From positions 1 through 27,818 of the IMG/VR virus record IMGVR_UViG_3300025759_000534: 27,818 bases of DNA; one strand, given 5' to 3'. The stretch comes from a virus. The notes beneath the pieces were generated by a model that was not told where the DNA came from, did not search any database, and worked only from the letters and a program-made list of their open reading frames with translations. The position numbers and the translations under genes were made by a program. This document shows, piece after piece, positions 1 to 8,230 of this stretch (positions are counted from its first letter, which is position 1; every line of letters begins with the position of its first letter).

Positions 1-806
1 TGATTACAGCCAGTACCATTCATACTTCTATTTACAATTTTCTTAAAAGAAAAATCAATATTTGCACCGAGAGATGTAGCCGCTAGTATTGTTGTAGCAG
101 AATCTTTTATTTTATCTTGTAGTTTAGCTACTATTTCACTACTGCGTGGGCCTTGTAGTAAAGGTTCTATTTTATCTACATCTGTTATATCCCCCTCTTG
201 TATTACTTTTACTTCTTTTATGTCCTCCTTGTTTTTATAGTTATGAGTTTCAGGTATCCTTAAAAGACAAACTTCGTTAGTTGATAGCCCTCTGTCATTG
301 TGTAGGTCATATTTATGGGTTAATCTTTTTAAACTAGTTGCTAGTGCTTTCCATTCTACTGATGGTATAGATTTACTTAATACCCAATGTACATGTAGTC
401 CGTATCCTGAATCTAAAATGAGTGGTTTTGGTAACCCTGTCACTTGTAAAAATCTATTTAAATCTTTTAGTGCTTTCTCTTTAGAATCGTAGTTATACTC
501 TTTATCCTCTTTAGCAGTAGTTAGACCTTTACAATCAATATCAATAAACAATGATTTATTCGACACCGCATTTTGCTGATTGCGTGCTTTACTACTACTC
601 AAAGAAGCCATACCAATGTACTTCTCTGTTTGTCTAGTGAGAGGATTTTTAGAGTTTTCCCAACCTTTTACTATATCTACGATATCTTGTTTAGATTCTC
701 TAAACTCAGTACCCTTATGAAATGTATTCGAAAAATGCGTTACACAATAATAGTTACCTTTTTCTTCTTCAGGTAAAACCCTTTCGAAAAATTGTTGCAT
801 GTTCAT
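1..806 (-). CDS. Archaeo-eukaryotic-type primase (Prim-Pol), 3' end outside window
   Basis: The 268 visible codons carry the AEP primase signature. There is an acidic DID pair at residues 89-91 in SLFIDID, then SGYGLHVHW at 133-141 (the conserved sGxGxHxxW strand), then LRIPETHNYK at 182-191 (the family's R-x-P-x-T-x-N-x-K element). Such proteins make primers or extend DNA at the phage fork, and are often fused to a C-terminal helicase; that part would lie left of position 1. The start is at 806 because AGGAG lies 8 nt upstream, and the gene follows the HTH gene by 11 nt. The N-terminus is complete and the C-terminus is missing. The family call is firm; whether it is primase alone or primase-helicase cannot be seen. 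Confidence 0.85.
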   Translation of the reverse strand, partial: MNMQQFFERVLPEEEKGNYYCVTHFSNTFHKGTEFRESKQDIVDIVKGWENSKNPLTRQTEKYIGMASLSSSKARNQQNAVSNKSLFIDIDCKGLTTAKEDKEYNYDSKEKALKDLNRFLQVTGLPKPLILDSGYGLHVHWVLSKSIPSVEWKALATSLKRLTHKYDLHNDRGLSTNEVCLLRIPETHNYKNKEDIKEVKVIQEGDITDVDKIEPLLQGPRSSEIVAKLQDKIKDSATTILAATSLGANIDFSFKKIVNRSMNGTGCN

Positions 807-817
807 AGCTAATACTC

Positions 818-1063
818 CTATCCCTGCAACTCATTTAACCAAATTTTTATTTTCGCAGTTGTGTTTTTAGTTGGTGTGCTTCTAAACTCTAACCAATTAT
901 ATAATGTTTTTTTCGTAAGATTTAATTCTTTTGCAATCTCCTCAATCCCCTTGTTACAATCTAGTATGTGAGTAAAAAACTTTACTAAACTTCCCTCCAT
1001 AGACTGTGAATTTTTGTCTAATAGTCTTTGTATTTTTTCTTGTGTTTTTAAATATAATGCCAT
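818..1063 (-). CDS. Small helix-turn-helix protein
   Basis: This 81-residue protein has a helix-turn-helix pattern at about residues 38-60 (KGIEEIAKELNLTKKTLYNW), where the second helix could read DNA. The N-terminal 30 residues are helical and basic. The start has AGGAG followed by ATATTT. It lies between the primase and the ssDNA-binding-like gene and is preceded by a GAAA-loop hairpin, so it may be expressed at a lower level than the upstream operon. It could be a transcription regulator or a replication accessory factor; its target sites are not identifiable. Confidence 0.65.
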   Translation of the reverse strand: MALYLKTQEKIQRLLDKNSQSMEGSLVKFFTHILDCNKGIEEIAKELNLTKKTLYNWLEFRSTPTKNTTAKIKIWLNELQG

Positions 1064-1083
1064 AAATATCTCCTATAAGAAAT

Positions 1084-1101
1084 AGAGGGGTTTCCCCCTC
1101 T
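1084..1101 (-). terminator. Intercistronic hairpin with GAAA tetraloop, possible weak terminator
   Basis: Read on the minus strand, a perfect 7-bp stem (AGAGGGG/CCCCTCT) closes on a GAAA loop and is followed by ATTTCTTAT. It lies in the 44-nt gap between the stop of the gene at 1108-1932 and the start of the HTH gene. The stem is strong and the loop is of the stable GNRA class, but the U-tract is short, so it may be a partial terminator or an RNA-stability element. Confidence 0.5.
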
Positions 1102-1107
1102 CGTTCT

Positions 1108-1932
1108 TTACTTATCAAACTCATCTAAAATATCATTTAATTTTTTAGACTTCTCCTCTACTTTTGGTTTATCAACCTTTACTGGTTCAGGAGTTTCCCC
1201 TCCACCTGAATCTCTTTTGGTTTTACCTACAGCTATTTTACTAGCTGTTTCTTCTTTCCTCTGCATGATTACCCCAAACTTTTCTTCAGGCAACATACCA
1301 GCCGCTTTGAAAAGTAACTTGGGTACAGGTGAGTTAGAATCAAAACGCATTTCAGTTACGATAGATTCGATAGGTAGTTTCCCCGTAGCTAAATATTTAG
1401 CATATGCTTGAAGTGGCATACCTGTCTTTGCTTGACCTTTACCATAAAAAGAAGTAGCAGGTATATTCATAGCATAGATATCTCCCTCTATATCATCAGC
1501 AAGTACAACCGATATTTTGTGTGCATATCTACATGCTCTACCTCTACCACCTTGACCTGAACCATCGACATTGTTAGGACACGCACCGCAAGTTACTGCC
1601 TGTGGTTCTTCGACAGATTCATCAGGTTTGACACTATCAGATGACCAACAAGTAGGCCCACTATTCTCTCCCTCTTTATATGAACCTGCATAATAACTAC
1701 GACCTGTTGCAGGTGCGACATCTACAACGACAATCCTCATAAACCTCTCATCACTCTCGGCTACTTGTTGCCCACTTTCCATAAGTCTAAACACATTACC
1801 TTTTATAGATATGCGTTTAAACCCACTAGATTCACCACCTGCTAAAGCAACTGTAGTGGCAGTAGTTGCGTCTTTTAAATATGAAGGTAAGTTTGTTGGT
1901 TTACCGTCTTGGAATGGAATAATATCACTCAT
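1108..1932 (-). CDS. Putative ssDNA-binding-like phage protein with Cys cluster
   Basis: The 274-residue protein has a beta-rich core. Four cysteines form a likely metal site: C95 (GPTCWSSD), C115 and C118 (TCGACPNN) and C134 (GRACRYAHK). A Lys/Pro/Glu-rich linker (about 235-262) follows, then an acidic tail, LNDILDEFDK. An acidic C-terminal tail after a flexible linker is typical of phage single-stranded DNA-binding proteins, where it recruits replication partners. Its place between primase and helicase genes agrees. I recognise the type as a common phage protein, but the ssDNA-binding role is inferred. It overlaps the upstream gene by ATGA and has AGGAG before the start. Confidence 0.5.
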   Translation of the reverse strand: MSDIIPFQDGKPTNLPSYLKDATTATTVALAGGESSGFKRISIKGNVFRLMESGQQVAESDERFMRIVVVDVAPATGRSYYAGSYKEGENSGPTCWSSDSVKPDESVEEPQAVTCGACPNNVDGSGQGGRGRACRYAHKISVVLADDIEGDIYAMNIPATSFYGKGQAKTGMPLQAYAKYLATGKLPIESIVTEMRFDSNSPVPKLLFKAAGMLPEEKFGVIMQRKEETASKIAVGKTKRDSGGGETPEPVKVDKPKVEEKSKKLNDILDEFDK

Positions 1933-2339
1933 TTCTTTCTCCTTATAGTAATTTGATATTCATTAAATGTATTTAAACCTTTAGGTATTTTAGTAGGATA
2001 CTTCTCTAACCACTCCTTCATAACACCTGCGTTGATTCTCTTTTGTAGCATTTCAGGTACTTTATTATCAATGATAAAATTATGTAAACTTTCCCAATCG
2101 TTAGTTCCATATTTAGTTTTTATCGAACGATAAGCAGTACCCACCTTTGTCTTAATAGATTCCATATTTGTCTTTTGAAATATCTCATTAAGTTTTTCTC
2201 TTATTAAGTTTTGGCTTTGGGTAAGTTTTTCAACCTTTTCGTTATACTCCGATTCTAATGCTTCCTTTTTATCCCTAATGTTTATGAAAGCTGTTAGAAG
2301 TCTTTCGGCATCAAACATACCTGACTTTTCTTCTGACAT
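1929..2339 (-). CDS. Conserved phage protein, N-terminal coiled coil
   Basis: The protein has 136 residues. Residues 8-60 form a charged heptad-like helix, probably a coiled coil. The C-terminal half has the pattern KVGTAYRSIKTKYGTNDWE, then an LQKRINAGVMKEWL helix and a final NEYQITIRRKK strand, an arrangement common in uncharacterised phage proteins beside recombination and ssDNA-binding genes. It is the first gene after the promoter at 2374-2402, with AGGAG upstream and a 4-nt overlap with the next gene. A role with the ssDNA-binding-like protein is possible; no enzymatic motif is visible. Confidence 0.6.
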   Translation of the reverse strand: MSEEKSGMFDAERLLTAFINIRDKKEALESEYNEKVEKLTQSQNLIREKLNEIFQKTNMESIKTKVGTAYRSIKTKYGTNDWESLHNFIIDNKVPEMLQKRINAGVMKEWLEKYPTKIPKGLNTFNEYQITIRRKK

Positions 2340-2373
2340 ATTGTTCTCCTTTTTGTTATATCCCCAAAACTTA

Positions 2374-2402
2374 ACTATACACTTTTAATGTGTAATGTGC
2401 AA
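2374..2402 (-). promoter_or_regulatory. Sigma70-type promoter for the ssDNA-binding-like/primase genes
   Basis: On the minus strand TTGCAC and TATAGT are separated by exactly 17 nt. The spacer ends AAAAGTG before the -10, a variant of the AGTGTA motif found in other promoters of this phage. It lies between the helicase stop and the start at 2339. Confidence 0.55.
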
Positions 2403-2409
2403 GTATTTT

Positions 2410-3966
2410 TTAATTAATTTCTTGTTTATACAAATCAATCATTTTGTTATGAATGTTCTCCTTGTTTCTTAAAAGCGTGTATATTCTTTTTTCTACAGCA
2501 CTACCTTGTATATTAATAACTGTAGTTTTATTTTTCTGCCCTGCTCTATGCACTCTAGCATTAGCTTGAATATATGTTTCTAAACTTGTGGTAGGACTAA
2601 ACCAGATGACTGTATCCGCTCTGGTTAAGGTTACCCCATGTGCGGCTGACTGTGGTTGAATTACTAAAACTTTTAAGTCATCTTCTGTTTGAAACCTACT
2701 AAATATACTACCTCTTTTTGACGCAGAAACTGCACCGTTTATAACTGCATTATTAATTTTTTTCTTATTTAGAAACTCACTTACCATCTCTATTGCATTT
2801 CTAAATGGCACAAATATTAGTGCTTTGTTTGAAGTCTCATCAATAATCTCTTTTATAACCTTTAGTCTATCTTTTGCATCAAACCTTACAGTTTCTTTAG
2901 TATCGGAATAGACCGCCCCACAACTTATCTGAAGTAGTTTCTGCATTAGAGCAGCGGCATTTACAGCCGATATATCTTCTTCAGCAGCTTCAATGTACAT
3001 CTTGTTTCTTATATCTTTATAATATTTTTCTTGTTGCTTTGTAAGTGGTACATCTCTAGTCTGATAGGTTATAGCAGGTAAATCCATGCACTCTTCTTTT
3101 GTGAATCTTATCGCAGGTTGCAATACTTTGTGTACAGTAGTATTAGAGTTTTCTTTTGGAATCCATGTGAATTGAGACACCTTTAACATAACCATATCTT
3201 TCCACACCCCTGCAAACCTAGGTACTTTATTTGGATTTACTAATTTTGCTAGACCATAAGCATCAACTGGTGATTGAGCCGCAGGTGTACCTGTCATCAT
3301 CCAAAGTCGCATATTAGAATTCGCATTTATAATTCTATTCAAACACTTCCATCTTTTTGTTTGTGTGTTTTTATATGCGTTTGCTTCATCTATAATAATT
3401 AAATCGAAATTATTTTTTATAATATCTTTCTCGATAATCTCCATACCATCATAATTAATTATTACAAATTCAGAATCTTGTTTTAATATCTTTTTTCTTT
3501 TGTCAGCCGTTCCATAAGCAATATCACAAGTTCTATGAATTACAGTTCTCATAATATCGTTCTGCCATGCAGACTGCATAATCGAAAGAGGGCATACAAT
3601 TAACACTCTTTTTATCTGTTTCATTCTCATCAAGTAATCACATGCCCATATCGCAGACATAGTTTTACCTGTGCCTTGTTCATTAAAACAAAAACATCTC
3701 TTATATAAACTTAAAAACGAAGCAGTCTTTTTTTGATGGTCAAAAGGTGAGTAAAAACTTTCATACTTGTAATCTCTGTCCATAGTGGACATTACATTCT
3801 TTAGACCTATACCTGCTAATTTTTGTGCGTTCTCCAAATCCCAATGTACTAATACCTCATATACATCCCCATTCTTCTTTACAACTTTACTTTTTTCAAT
3901 GGCATCAGTAATTCGGTCAGGGTCGTAAACTCTAACCAATAATCCCCTATCTTCTACTACTTGCAT
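2410..3966 (-). CDS. SNF2-type DEAD/DEAH-box helicase
   Basis: This is a superfamily 2 ATPase of 518 residues. Walker A is GTGKT at 98-102, motif II is DEAN at 193-196, motif III is TGTP at 225-228, and motif VI is QANARVHRAGQ at 467-477 with the R-x-H-R-x-G-Q of the SNF2/Rad54 group. The conserved LIFVPFRN strand opens the second RecA-like lobe near 383. Such phage proteins translocate on or remodel DNA during replication or recombination, with ATP hydrolysis. The gene follows the HNH-like gene by one base. Its own Shine-Dalgarno is poor, so translational coupling is likely. Full length, no break. Confidence 0.9.
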   Translation of the reverse strand: MQVVEDRGLLVRVYDPDRITDAIEKSKVVKKNGDVYEVLVHWDLENAQKLAGIGLKNVMSTMDRDYKYESFYSPFDHQKKTASFLSLYKRCFCFNEQGTGKTMSAIWACDYLMRMKQIKRVLIVCPLSIMQSAWQNDIMRTVIHRTCDIAYGTADKRKKILKQDSEFVIINYDGMEIIEKDIIKNNFDLIIIDEANAYKNTQTKRWKCLNRIINANSNMRLWMMTGTPAAQSPVDAYGLAKLVNPNKVPRFAGVWKDMVMLKVSQFTWIPKENSNTTVHKVLQPAIRFTKEECMDLPAITYQTRDVPLTKQQEKYYKDIRNKMYIEAAEEDISAVNAAALMQKLLQISCGAVYSDTKETVRFDAKDRLKVIKEIIDETSNKALIFVPFRNAIEMVSEFLNKKKINNAVINGAVSASKRGSIFSRFQTEDDLKVLVIQPQSAAHGVTLTRADTVIWFSPTTSLETYIQANARVHRAGQKNKTTVINIQGSAVEKRIYTLLRNKENIHNKMIDLYKQEIN

Positions 3967-3967
3967 T

Positions 3968-4231
3968 TTATGCTACAGATTTATCCCCGTTTCGTTTAAA
4001 TGAACGATTCTTACTTGGACTTTGTAGTTTGTATCCATCTTTGTTAGAACCCCCTTTACTTAATGCTTTTTTGTGTGCAATATCTTTTCCTTTTCTATTG
4101 ACACCTTTTTTATCAAGTTTTCTTCTTGCTCGTTGTCTCTCCATTCTCGCTTCGTGAACAGATTTGTTCTTTGCGATTCTCCTCTTTTGTTGTTGGTATT
4201 CTTTTTTGTAGTCTCTTTTCTTTGTGGACAT
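3968..4231 (-). CDS. Small basic HNH-like phage protein
   Basis: The protein has 87 residues and is very basic. Residues 1-45 are an Arg/Lys/Gln-rich helix. The C-terminal half reads GKDIAHKKALSKGGSNKDG, then SPSKNRSFKRN. The DIAHK...GGSN...NRS spacing resembles HNH-type phage proteins, but the usual second catalytic histidine is not evident, so nuclease activity is uncertain. The ATG at 4231 is chosen because it sits 2 nt after the stop of the nuclease gene and has AAAGGG upstream; the longer frame would intrude 43 nt into that gene. Confidence 0.55.
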   Translation of the reverse strand: MSTKKRDYKKEYQQQKRRIAKNKSVHEARMERQRARRKLDKKGVNRKGKDIAHKKALSKGGSNKDGYKLQSPSKNRSFKRNGDKSVA

Positions 4232-4233
4232 AG

Positions 4234-4896
4234 CTACCCTTTCCCATTGTGTGGACAACTTAATACAGGACAAAATCTATAGCAGGTAAAATTTGGTTTT
4301 GCGTTCCAAACATCCTCTTTATAACAAGTGTCCATGACATCTACCTCTTTAAAAAAGTTAGACGCAATACCAATAACATCTCCCTTTTCATAAGATTTTG
4401 TGATAAAATCGTTGGTCACTAAATAAAGCAACCCTGCTTTTATAGAATTAAGATGGGGAAAGTGAGTAAAAGCCGCTACTGTAAATAAGTCGAGTTGTTT
4501 GGTGTCAGCATATTTACTGTTTTTCCCTGTCTTATAGTCTATTATCTTACCCTTATCTCCATCAACAATCAAGAGGTCAATGATACCTCTCCACCATACA
4601 TCATCAGCCAAAAAATCACATGGTTTCAAGTCTTTAGTCATACCTAATCTTAATTCGCAATGTTTTTCCCCTTTCATATTTTTAATTTTATCGATAGGTT
4701 CTTTAAACATTTGGTATGCTTCAGGTATTTCTACATCATTAGCCACATACTCCTCTGCAACTTTATGCACTTTATTGCCGTATAGTAATGCCTGTGTTTG
4801 TTTTTCAACAACATCTTTAGCCACCTTTAAATGGTAGTATTTCTTTGGACATTGCTGAAAAAGATTTAAACTAGAATATGACCAAGCTAAACTCAT
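4234..4896 (-). CDS. Cas4/RecB-like PD-(D/E)xK nuclease with Fe-S-type cysteines
   Basis: The 220-residue nuclease carries H44 (GNKVHKVAEEY), D107 (GIIDLL), D120 and K122 (IIDYKTGK) and Q134 (KQLDLF), the ordered motifs of the RecB/Cas4 group. One cysteine near the N-terminus (C16, FQQCPKKYY) and three near the C-terminus (C205, C209 and C214 in CYRFCPVLSC) match the layout that holds a 4Fe-4S cluster in Cas4 and AddB. It probably resects or trims DNA ends. It sits with the SNF2 helicase and HNH-like gene, and there are no cas1 or cas2 genes here, so a recombination or DNA-processing role is more likely than CRISPR adaptation. Confidence 0.82.
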   Translation of the reverse strand: MSLAWSYSSLNLFQQCPKKYYHLKVAKDVVEKQTQALLYGNKVHKVAEEYVANDVEIPEAYQMFKEPIDKIKNMKGEKHCELRLGMTKDLKPCDFLADDVWWRGIIDLLIVDGDKGKIIDYKTGKNSKYADTKQLDLFTVAAFTHFPHLNSIKAGLLYLVTNDFITKSYEKGDVIGIASNFFKEVDVMDTCYKEDVWNAKPNFTCYRFCPVLSCPHNGKG

Positions 4897-4946
4897 ATGT
4901 TGTACCCCTTTGCACTATCTATACCGTAATACAGAGTATACATAAA

Positions 4947-5207
4947 TTACTCTTCGCCACCAACAATTAATTCTTGCTTCATATATTCTAATACCCCTAC
5001 TGTTTCAAACAAAGGCAGGTCTTTAGTAAACCCATAACTAATTAATGGATTGATACCATCACCACCAAAACCAATAACAATACATTTAGATACATCTGTT
5101 CTATCTTTTATCTGCTCTTTAAATTCCTCCAACAGTTTTATGACATCAGCAGATGTACCCATTTGTTTTTTAGTAATGGTGGGTAATACTTTTATTTTAT
5201 CCGTCAT
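4947..5207 (-). CDS. Hypothetical protein, 86 residues
   Basis: No family recognised. The sequence alternates helical and strand segments, with SKCIVIGFGGDGINPLISYGF in the middle and a C-terminal helix. It could be a small alpha/beta protein, but no catalytic set is visible. The ATG at 5207 is chosen over an upstream TTG because it gives a normal start, GCGAG precedes it, and it overlaps the DUF3310 gene by only 11 nt. It lies within the replication operon between the DUF3310 and nuclease genes. Confidence 0.6.
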   Translation of the reverse strand: MTDKIKVLPTITKKQMGTSADVIKLLEEFKEQIKDRTDVSKCIVIGFGGDGINPLISYGFTKDLPLFETVGVLEYMKQELIVGGEE

Positions 5208-5499
5208 CTTTCTCGCCAATCAAAATAGCTTCCTTTAAATAAAATTCAGCTTTCTTTAAATCTTCTTGTACTTTCTTTCGGTCTTTATGCCCAGCTCGTG
5301 AAAGATACTTTAGAACATTCCCAACACAATAGCCAACATACCCATCAACACCAAGTTTAGCCCTAATAAAATCAAGGGTCTCGATACCACCCACCTTATA
5401 GTGTGCAGGGTGGTTAACCATGTCCTCTTGTACATTCTTCTCGCTTTTCTTCTCATTACTAGCATCACTTTTCTCCTTGTTTGTGGTTTTCCAATTCAT
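5197..5499 (-). CDS. DUF3310 family protein
   Basis: The 100-residue protein has a charged N-terminal tail (about 1-25), then the DUF3310 core. The core starts with VNHPAHYKVGGIETLDFI, continues through GYVGYCVGNVLKYLSRAGHK, and ends with EDLKKAEFYLKEAI. The family is widespread in phages next to DNA polymerase and nucleotide genes and is sometimes labelled nucleotide-kinase-like, but its activity is not established. It overlaps the polymerase gene by ATGA at its start and the 86-residue gene at its end. Confidence 0.88.
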   Translation of the reverse strand: MNWKTTNKEKSDASNEKKSEKNVQEDMVNHPAHYKVGGIETLDFIRAKLGVDGYVGYCVGNVLKYLSRAGHKDRKKVQEDLKKAEFYLKEAILIGEKDDG

Positions 5500-7319
5500 T
5501 TTGATATACCTCCATAACTATTTCCATTACCTACCTCACATGTGAGAGGTAGACCCTCTGCCCAAGATGGTACAAAACTCATACATTCCTCGACATACTT
5601 CATTGCTTCCTCTGCTTCTTCTATCGGAACAACACACGCAATCGCATCATGTACAGTAAACACAACCTTGTACTTCTTGGCAATTAATAACATTTGGTCT
5701 GCTATTAAAATCCTTGCTAATCCTTGAACAACATTCTCTGTTAGTTTTCCACCATAAATATATTTTGGTTCTTTATCTCTTGATTGATAAACTATTTGTT
5801 TTCTAATACCATCTTCTTCTTCAACTACTATTTCTCTTAAATCTCTGTAGTGAATGTGCATACCATTTGGTAGCTGTAATGAATCAAGAAAGGGAGTAAC
5901 TATACCCTCTTTACCAAACTTGGATATCTTGTTCTTACATAAGTTTCGTAATAAGTCTTGACCTTGATACCATAAATCAGATATATACCTTGCAGAATCT
6001 CGATAAGCATAGACAATCTTTTTACATTCTTCTTCTGTCATATCTACCCCTGCATTTTTAATCGTGCCTTGAAACTTGGAATAACTCATTTGATATCCAC
6101 AACCTAATACACAAGTCTTACCGATAAATCTTTCAGCAGGTGTTACATCTTCAACTTTCTTACCATATATTTTACTTGCCATAATTTTATAGTTATCTTG
6201 ACCTGTTCTAAATGCGTTTAGCATATCTTCCTGACCTGCAAACCAACATAAAACTCTTGCTTCAATCTGCGAAGAATCTGCATCTATGAGTGTGTGACCT
6301 GACGGTACAATGATACCCTCTCGCATTTTATTCTTTGGTAGATTTTGTAGATTGACTTTATCTGTACCACCCCATCTTCCTGTGTGGGCGGCATAATAAC
6401 GCAAAGGTACAGGTAGCGAACCTCTTTCTGCAATAGATAAAAATCTTTCTATTCTTGTTTGGTTGATTGTACTTTTTATATTCTTCCTTGCACTCGCTAC
6501 AATTTGAATTGTCTCATCTTCGTGGTCTAACAATTCTTTGAAACCCTCATCAGATTTTGCTAGGGCATAGGTAGGTTTGCCTGTTCTTGGACTTATTTTC
6601 ATTGGCACTTTAACACCTTTAGATTCTAAAAACTCTGCAAACTGTTTATTACTCGCAAGTGTTTTTGAATCCATACCTGACTGGTTTAGTAAGGATTGTT
6701 TCTTTTCCTCAATACTCTTTAGTTCTTTTTCTAATAACCCTTCATCTATTTCTAATATTGGTTCACTAAACATTTTTATCGTTAAGTCTATAAGTCTCAA
6801 CTCTGATTGAGGAAACCCTTTGATAATCTTACTAAACAAAGCATAAGTTAACTCGACATCATTAATGCAATACTGTGCGTATCTTTCTAATTCTTCTTCT
6901 GAAAAATCTGCTCGTCTTTTTCCTAACGCATTTAAAACTTCTGTGCCTTTCTCACCGACTTTATAATACTTCGACATATTTGCAAGGGAGACAGAATGGA
7001 ATGAACCAATCAATGCTCTACCCATACTCATTGTATCGAACCACATCTTTGGTTTTATGCCAAACAACCATGTAAGAATTGCAGAATCAAACATTGCATT
7101 ATGTGCAAGGCAACCTGAATCCTCCCAATCATACTGCTTCAATGCTTTTCTTATTTCAGAAAATGCACCTGTATACCATTTAGTTTCTCCACTATCTTCT
7201 TTAACTGCAACACCAATAGTTTCAAACTGTTCACTTCTTATATATTCCTCTGTCGTTATTTTAGACAGCGAAAAATCTTTGTCGTAATATGTTTCAAAAT
7301 CAATCGTTAATAATTTCAA
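5496..7319 (-). CDS. Family A DNA polymerase with 3'-5' exonuclease
   Basis: This 607-residue replicative polymerase is complete. The exonuclease domain has D7 and E9 (IDFETYY), the Exo II block AHNAMFD at 72-78 and NDVELT at 153-158. The polymerase domain has RYYAAHTGRWGG at 307-318, motif A DADSSQIEARV at 346-356, motif B RFIGKTCVLGCGYQMS at 397-412 and motif C VHDA at 556-559. There is no 5'-nuclease domain, as in T7-type enzymes. Aligning motif B with E. coli Pol I puts leucine (L405) at the position of F762. The gene overlaps its neighbours by 4 nt on both sides. Confidence 0.95.
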   Translation of the reverse strand: MKLLTIDFETYYDKDFSLSKITTEEYIRSEQFETIGVAVKEDSGETKWYTGAFSEIRKALKQYDWEDSGCLAHNAMFDSAILTWLFGIKPKMWFDTMSMGRALIGSFHSVSLANMSKYYKVGEKGTEVLNALGKRRADFSEEELERYAQYCINDVELTYALFSKIIKGFPQSELRLIDLTIKMFSEPILEIDEGLLEKELKSIEEKKQSLLNQSGMDSKTLASNKQFAEFLESKGVKVPMKISPRTGKPTYALAKSDEGFKELLDHEDETIQIVASARKNIKSTINQTRIERFLSIAERGSLPVPLRYYAAHTGRWGGTDKVNLQNLPKNKMREGIIVPSGHTLIDADSSQIEARVLCWFAGQEDMLNAFRTGQDNYKIMASKIYGKKVEDVTPAERFIGKTCVLGCGYQMSYSKFQGTIKNAGVDMTEEECKKIVYAYRDSARYISDLWYQGQDLLRNLCKNKISKFGKEGIVTPFLDSLQLPNGMHIHYRDLREIVVEEEDGIRKQIVYQSRDKEPKYIYGGKLTENVVQGLARILIADQMLLIAKKYKVVFTVHDAIACVVPIEEAEEAMKYVEECMSFVPSWAEGLPLTCEVGNGNSYGGISK

Positions 7320-8071
7320 TAGTTCCCCCTTGCTTTTCTTTTTGCTTCTTTTTCTAACGCAGTTTTTCCCTTTTTAAATTGGGATATTAATTTACTTGAT
7401 GTTCTTCTATACTCTACCTGTAAAACCTTTTTTCTCATCCTTGCTTCACCTTGTTGTTTTGAATTGAAAGTGAGTGCATTACCTGAAAATAGCTTCGTGC
7501 TTTTTTCTTTTAGTTCTCCTATAAGACTATCTAGTTTTCTTTTATTGGTATTGTAAGTTATGGTTAGCCATCTCTTTACTCCCTTGTAAACAAACCCTAT
7601 ATCCCAATTTTTTTCTTTTGCTAAATATAATAATGGATTCCTAATTCCTGCATCTTCGAGTGGTTTATACAAATTAAAAAATTCTTTACCTTGTAGTTCT
7701 GCATCTTCAGAATTTATATCGTAATTAAACTCACTAATTTTTTTAGCAGAATCTCCAAACACAACAAGGGATAAACTATCAGGTGTTGTTGTGTTAGAAC
7801 CATTGTAAGGCGATTCATAAAAACCTTTTCTATAGATTTGTCTTGTTGGCAGAGATGGTGATGCTACATTACTACCTGTGTTTAGAAATTTTAAGAACGA
7901 TTTACAAGCAAGTAATTCACTTTTACATCTTGGTTTGTACCTGCAATTATGTATTTCACATGGGGGTGGTGGAGTATTGCTACTTATTAATCCCAGTATT
8001 TCTGTGTATTCTTTGTCGAGGGTTTCGCTCTTAATCCGATTTGTACCAAATACCCATTCTTTTTCGCCCAT
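7316..8071 (-). CDS. Conserved phage protein with four-Cys cluster
   Basis: The 251-residue protein begins MGEKEWVFGTNRIKS and carries a putative metal site at C38, C43, C49 and C56 (CEIHNCRYKPRCKSELLAC). A middle domain contains NPLLYLAKEKNWDIGFVYKG, and the C-terminus is strongly basic, ending KKGKTALEKEAKRKARGNY, which suggests nucleic acid binding. I recall the N-terminal WVFGTNR-plus-Cys arrangement from other phages but know no function. The start at 8071 has AGAGGA 9 nt upstream. It overlaps the polymerase gene by ATGA and the preceding 80-residue gene by 85 nt in another frame. Confidence 0.7.
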   Translation of the reverse strand: MGEKEWVFGTNRIKSETLDKEYTEILGLISSNTPPPPCEIHNCRYKPRCKSELLACKSFLKFLNTGSNVASPSLPTRQIYRKGFYESPYNGSNTTTPDSLSLVVFGDSAKKISEFNYDINSEDAELQGKEFFNLYKPLEDAGIRNPLLYLAKEKNWDIGFVYKGVKRWLTITYNTNKRKLDSLIGELKEKSTKLFSGNALTFNSKQQGEARMRKKVLQVEYRRTSSKLISQFKKGKTALEKEAKRKARGNY

Positions 8072-8229
8072 CTTCGTAATTCCTCTGTCTTGTAAGTTTT
8101 CCCTGCAAATGCTGACCATACTTCTTCCCCCTCATCATATGTTTTCGATTCATCTAAAACAAAAAGATATTTCATTTCATCACCATCAAATACCCTTAAG
8201 TACTTATCTATTCTTTTATCAAGTATCAT
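7987..8229 (-). CDS. Hypothetical protein, 80 residues, long overlap with next gene
   Basis: No family recognised. The protein is well balanced, with YLFVLDES in the first half and a helix TEELRRWAKKNGYLVQIGLRAKP near the C-terminus. It starts one base after the stop of the 31-residue membrane gene, with a GGGGGGATAG leader. The last 85 nt also encode the start of the four-Cys protein in a different frame. Position and coupling support it being real. Confidence 0.6.
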   Translation of the reverse strand: MILDKRIDKYLRVFDGDEMKYLFVLDESKTYDEGEEVWSAFAGKTYKTEELRRWAKKNGYLVQIGLRAKPSTKNTQKYWD

Positions 8230-8230
8230 T

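Noticed and set aside
4234-4896. Part of a CRISPR-Cas locus
   Set aside because: No cas1, cas2 or repeats are nearby; the neighbours are phage replication genes.
4893-4943. 16-codon frame with ATGA coupling before the Cas4-like gene
   Set aside because: Too short to support as a gene; it may be a leader for coupling only.
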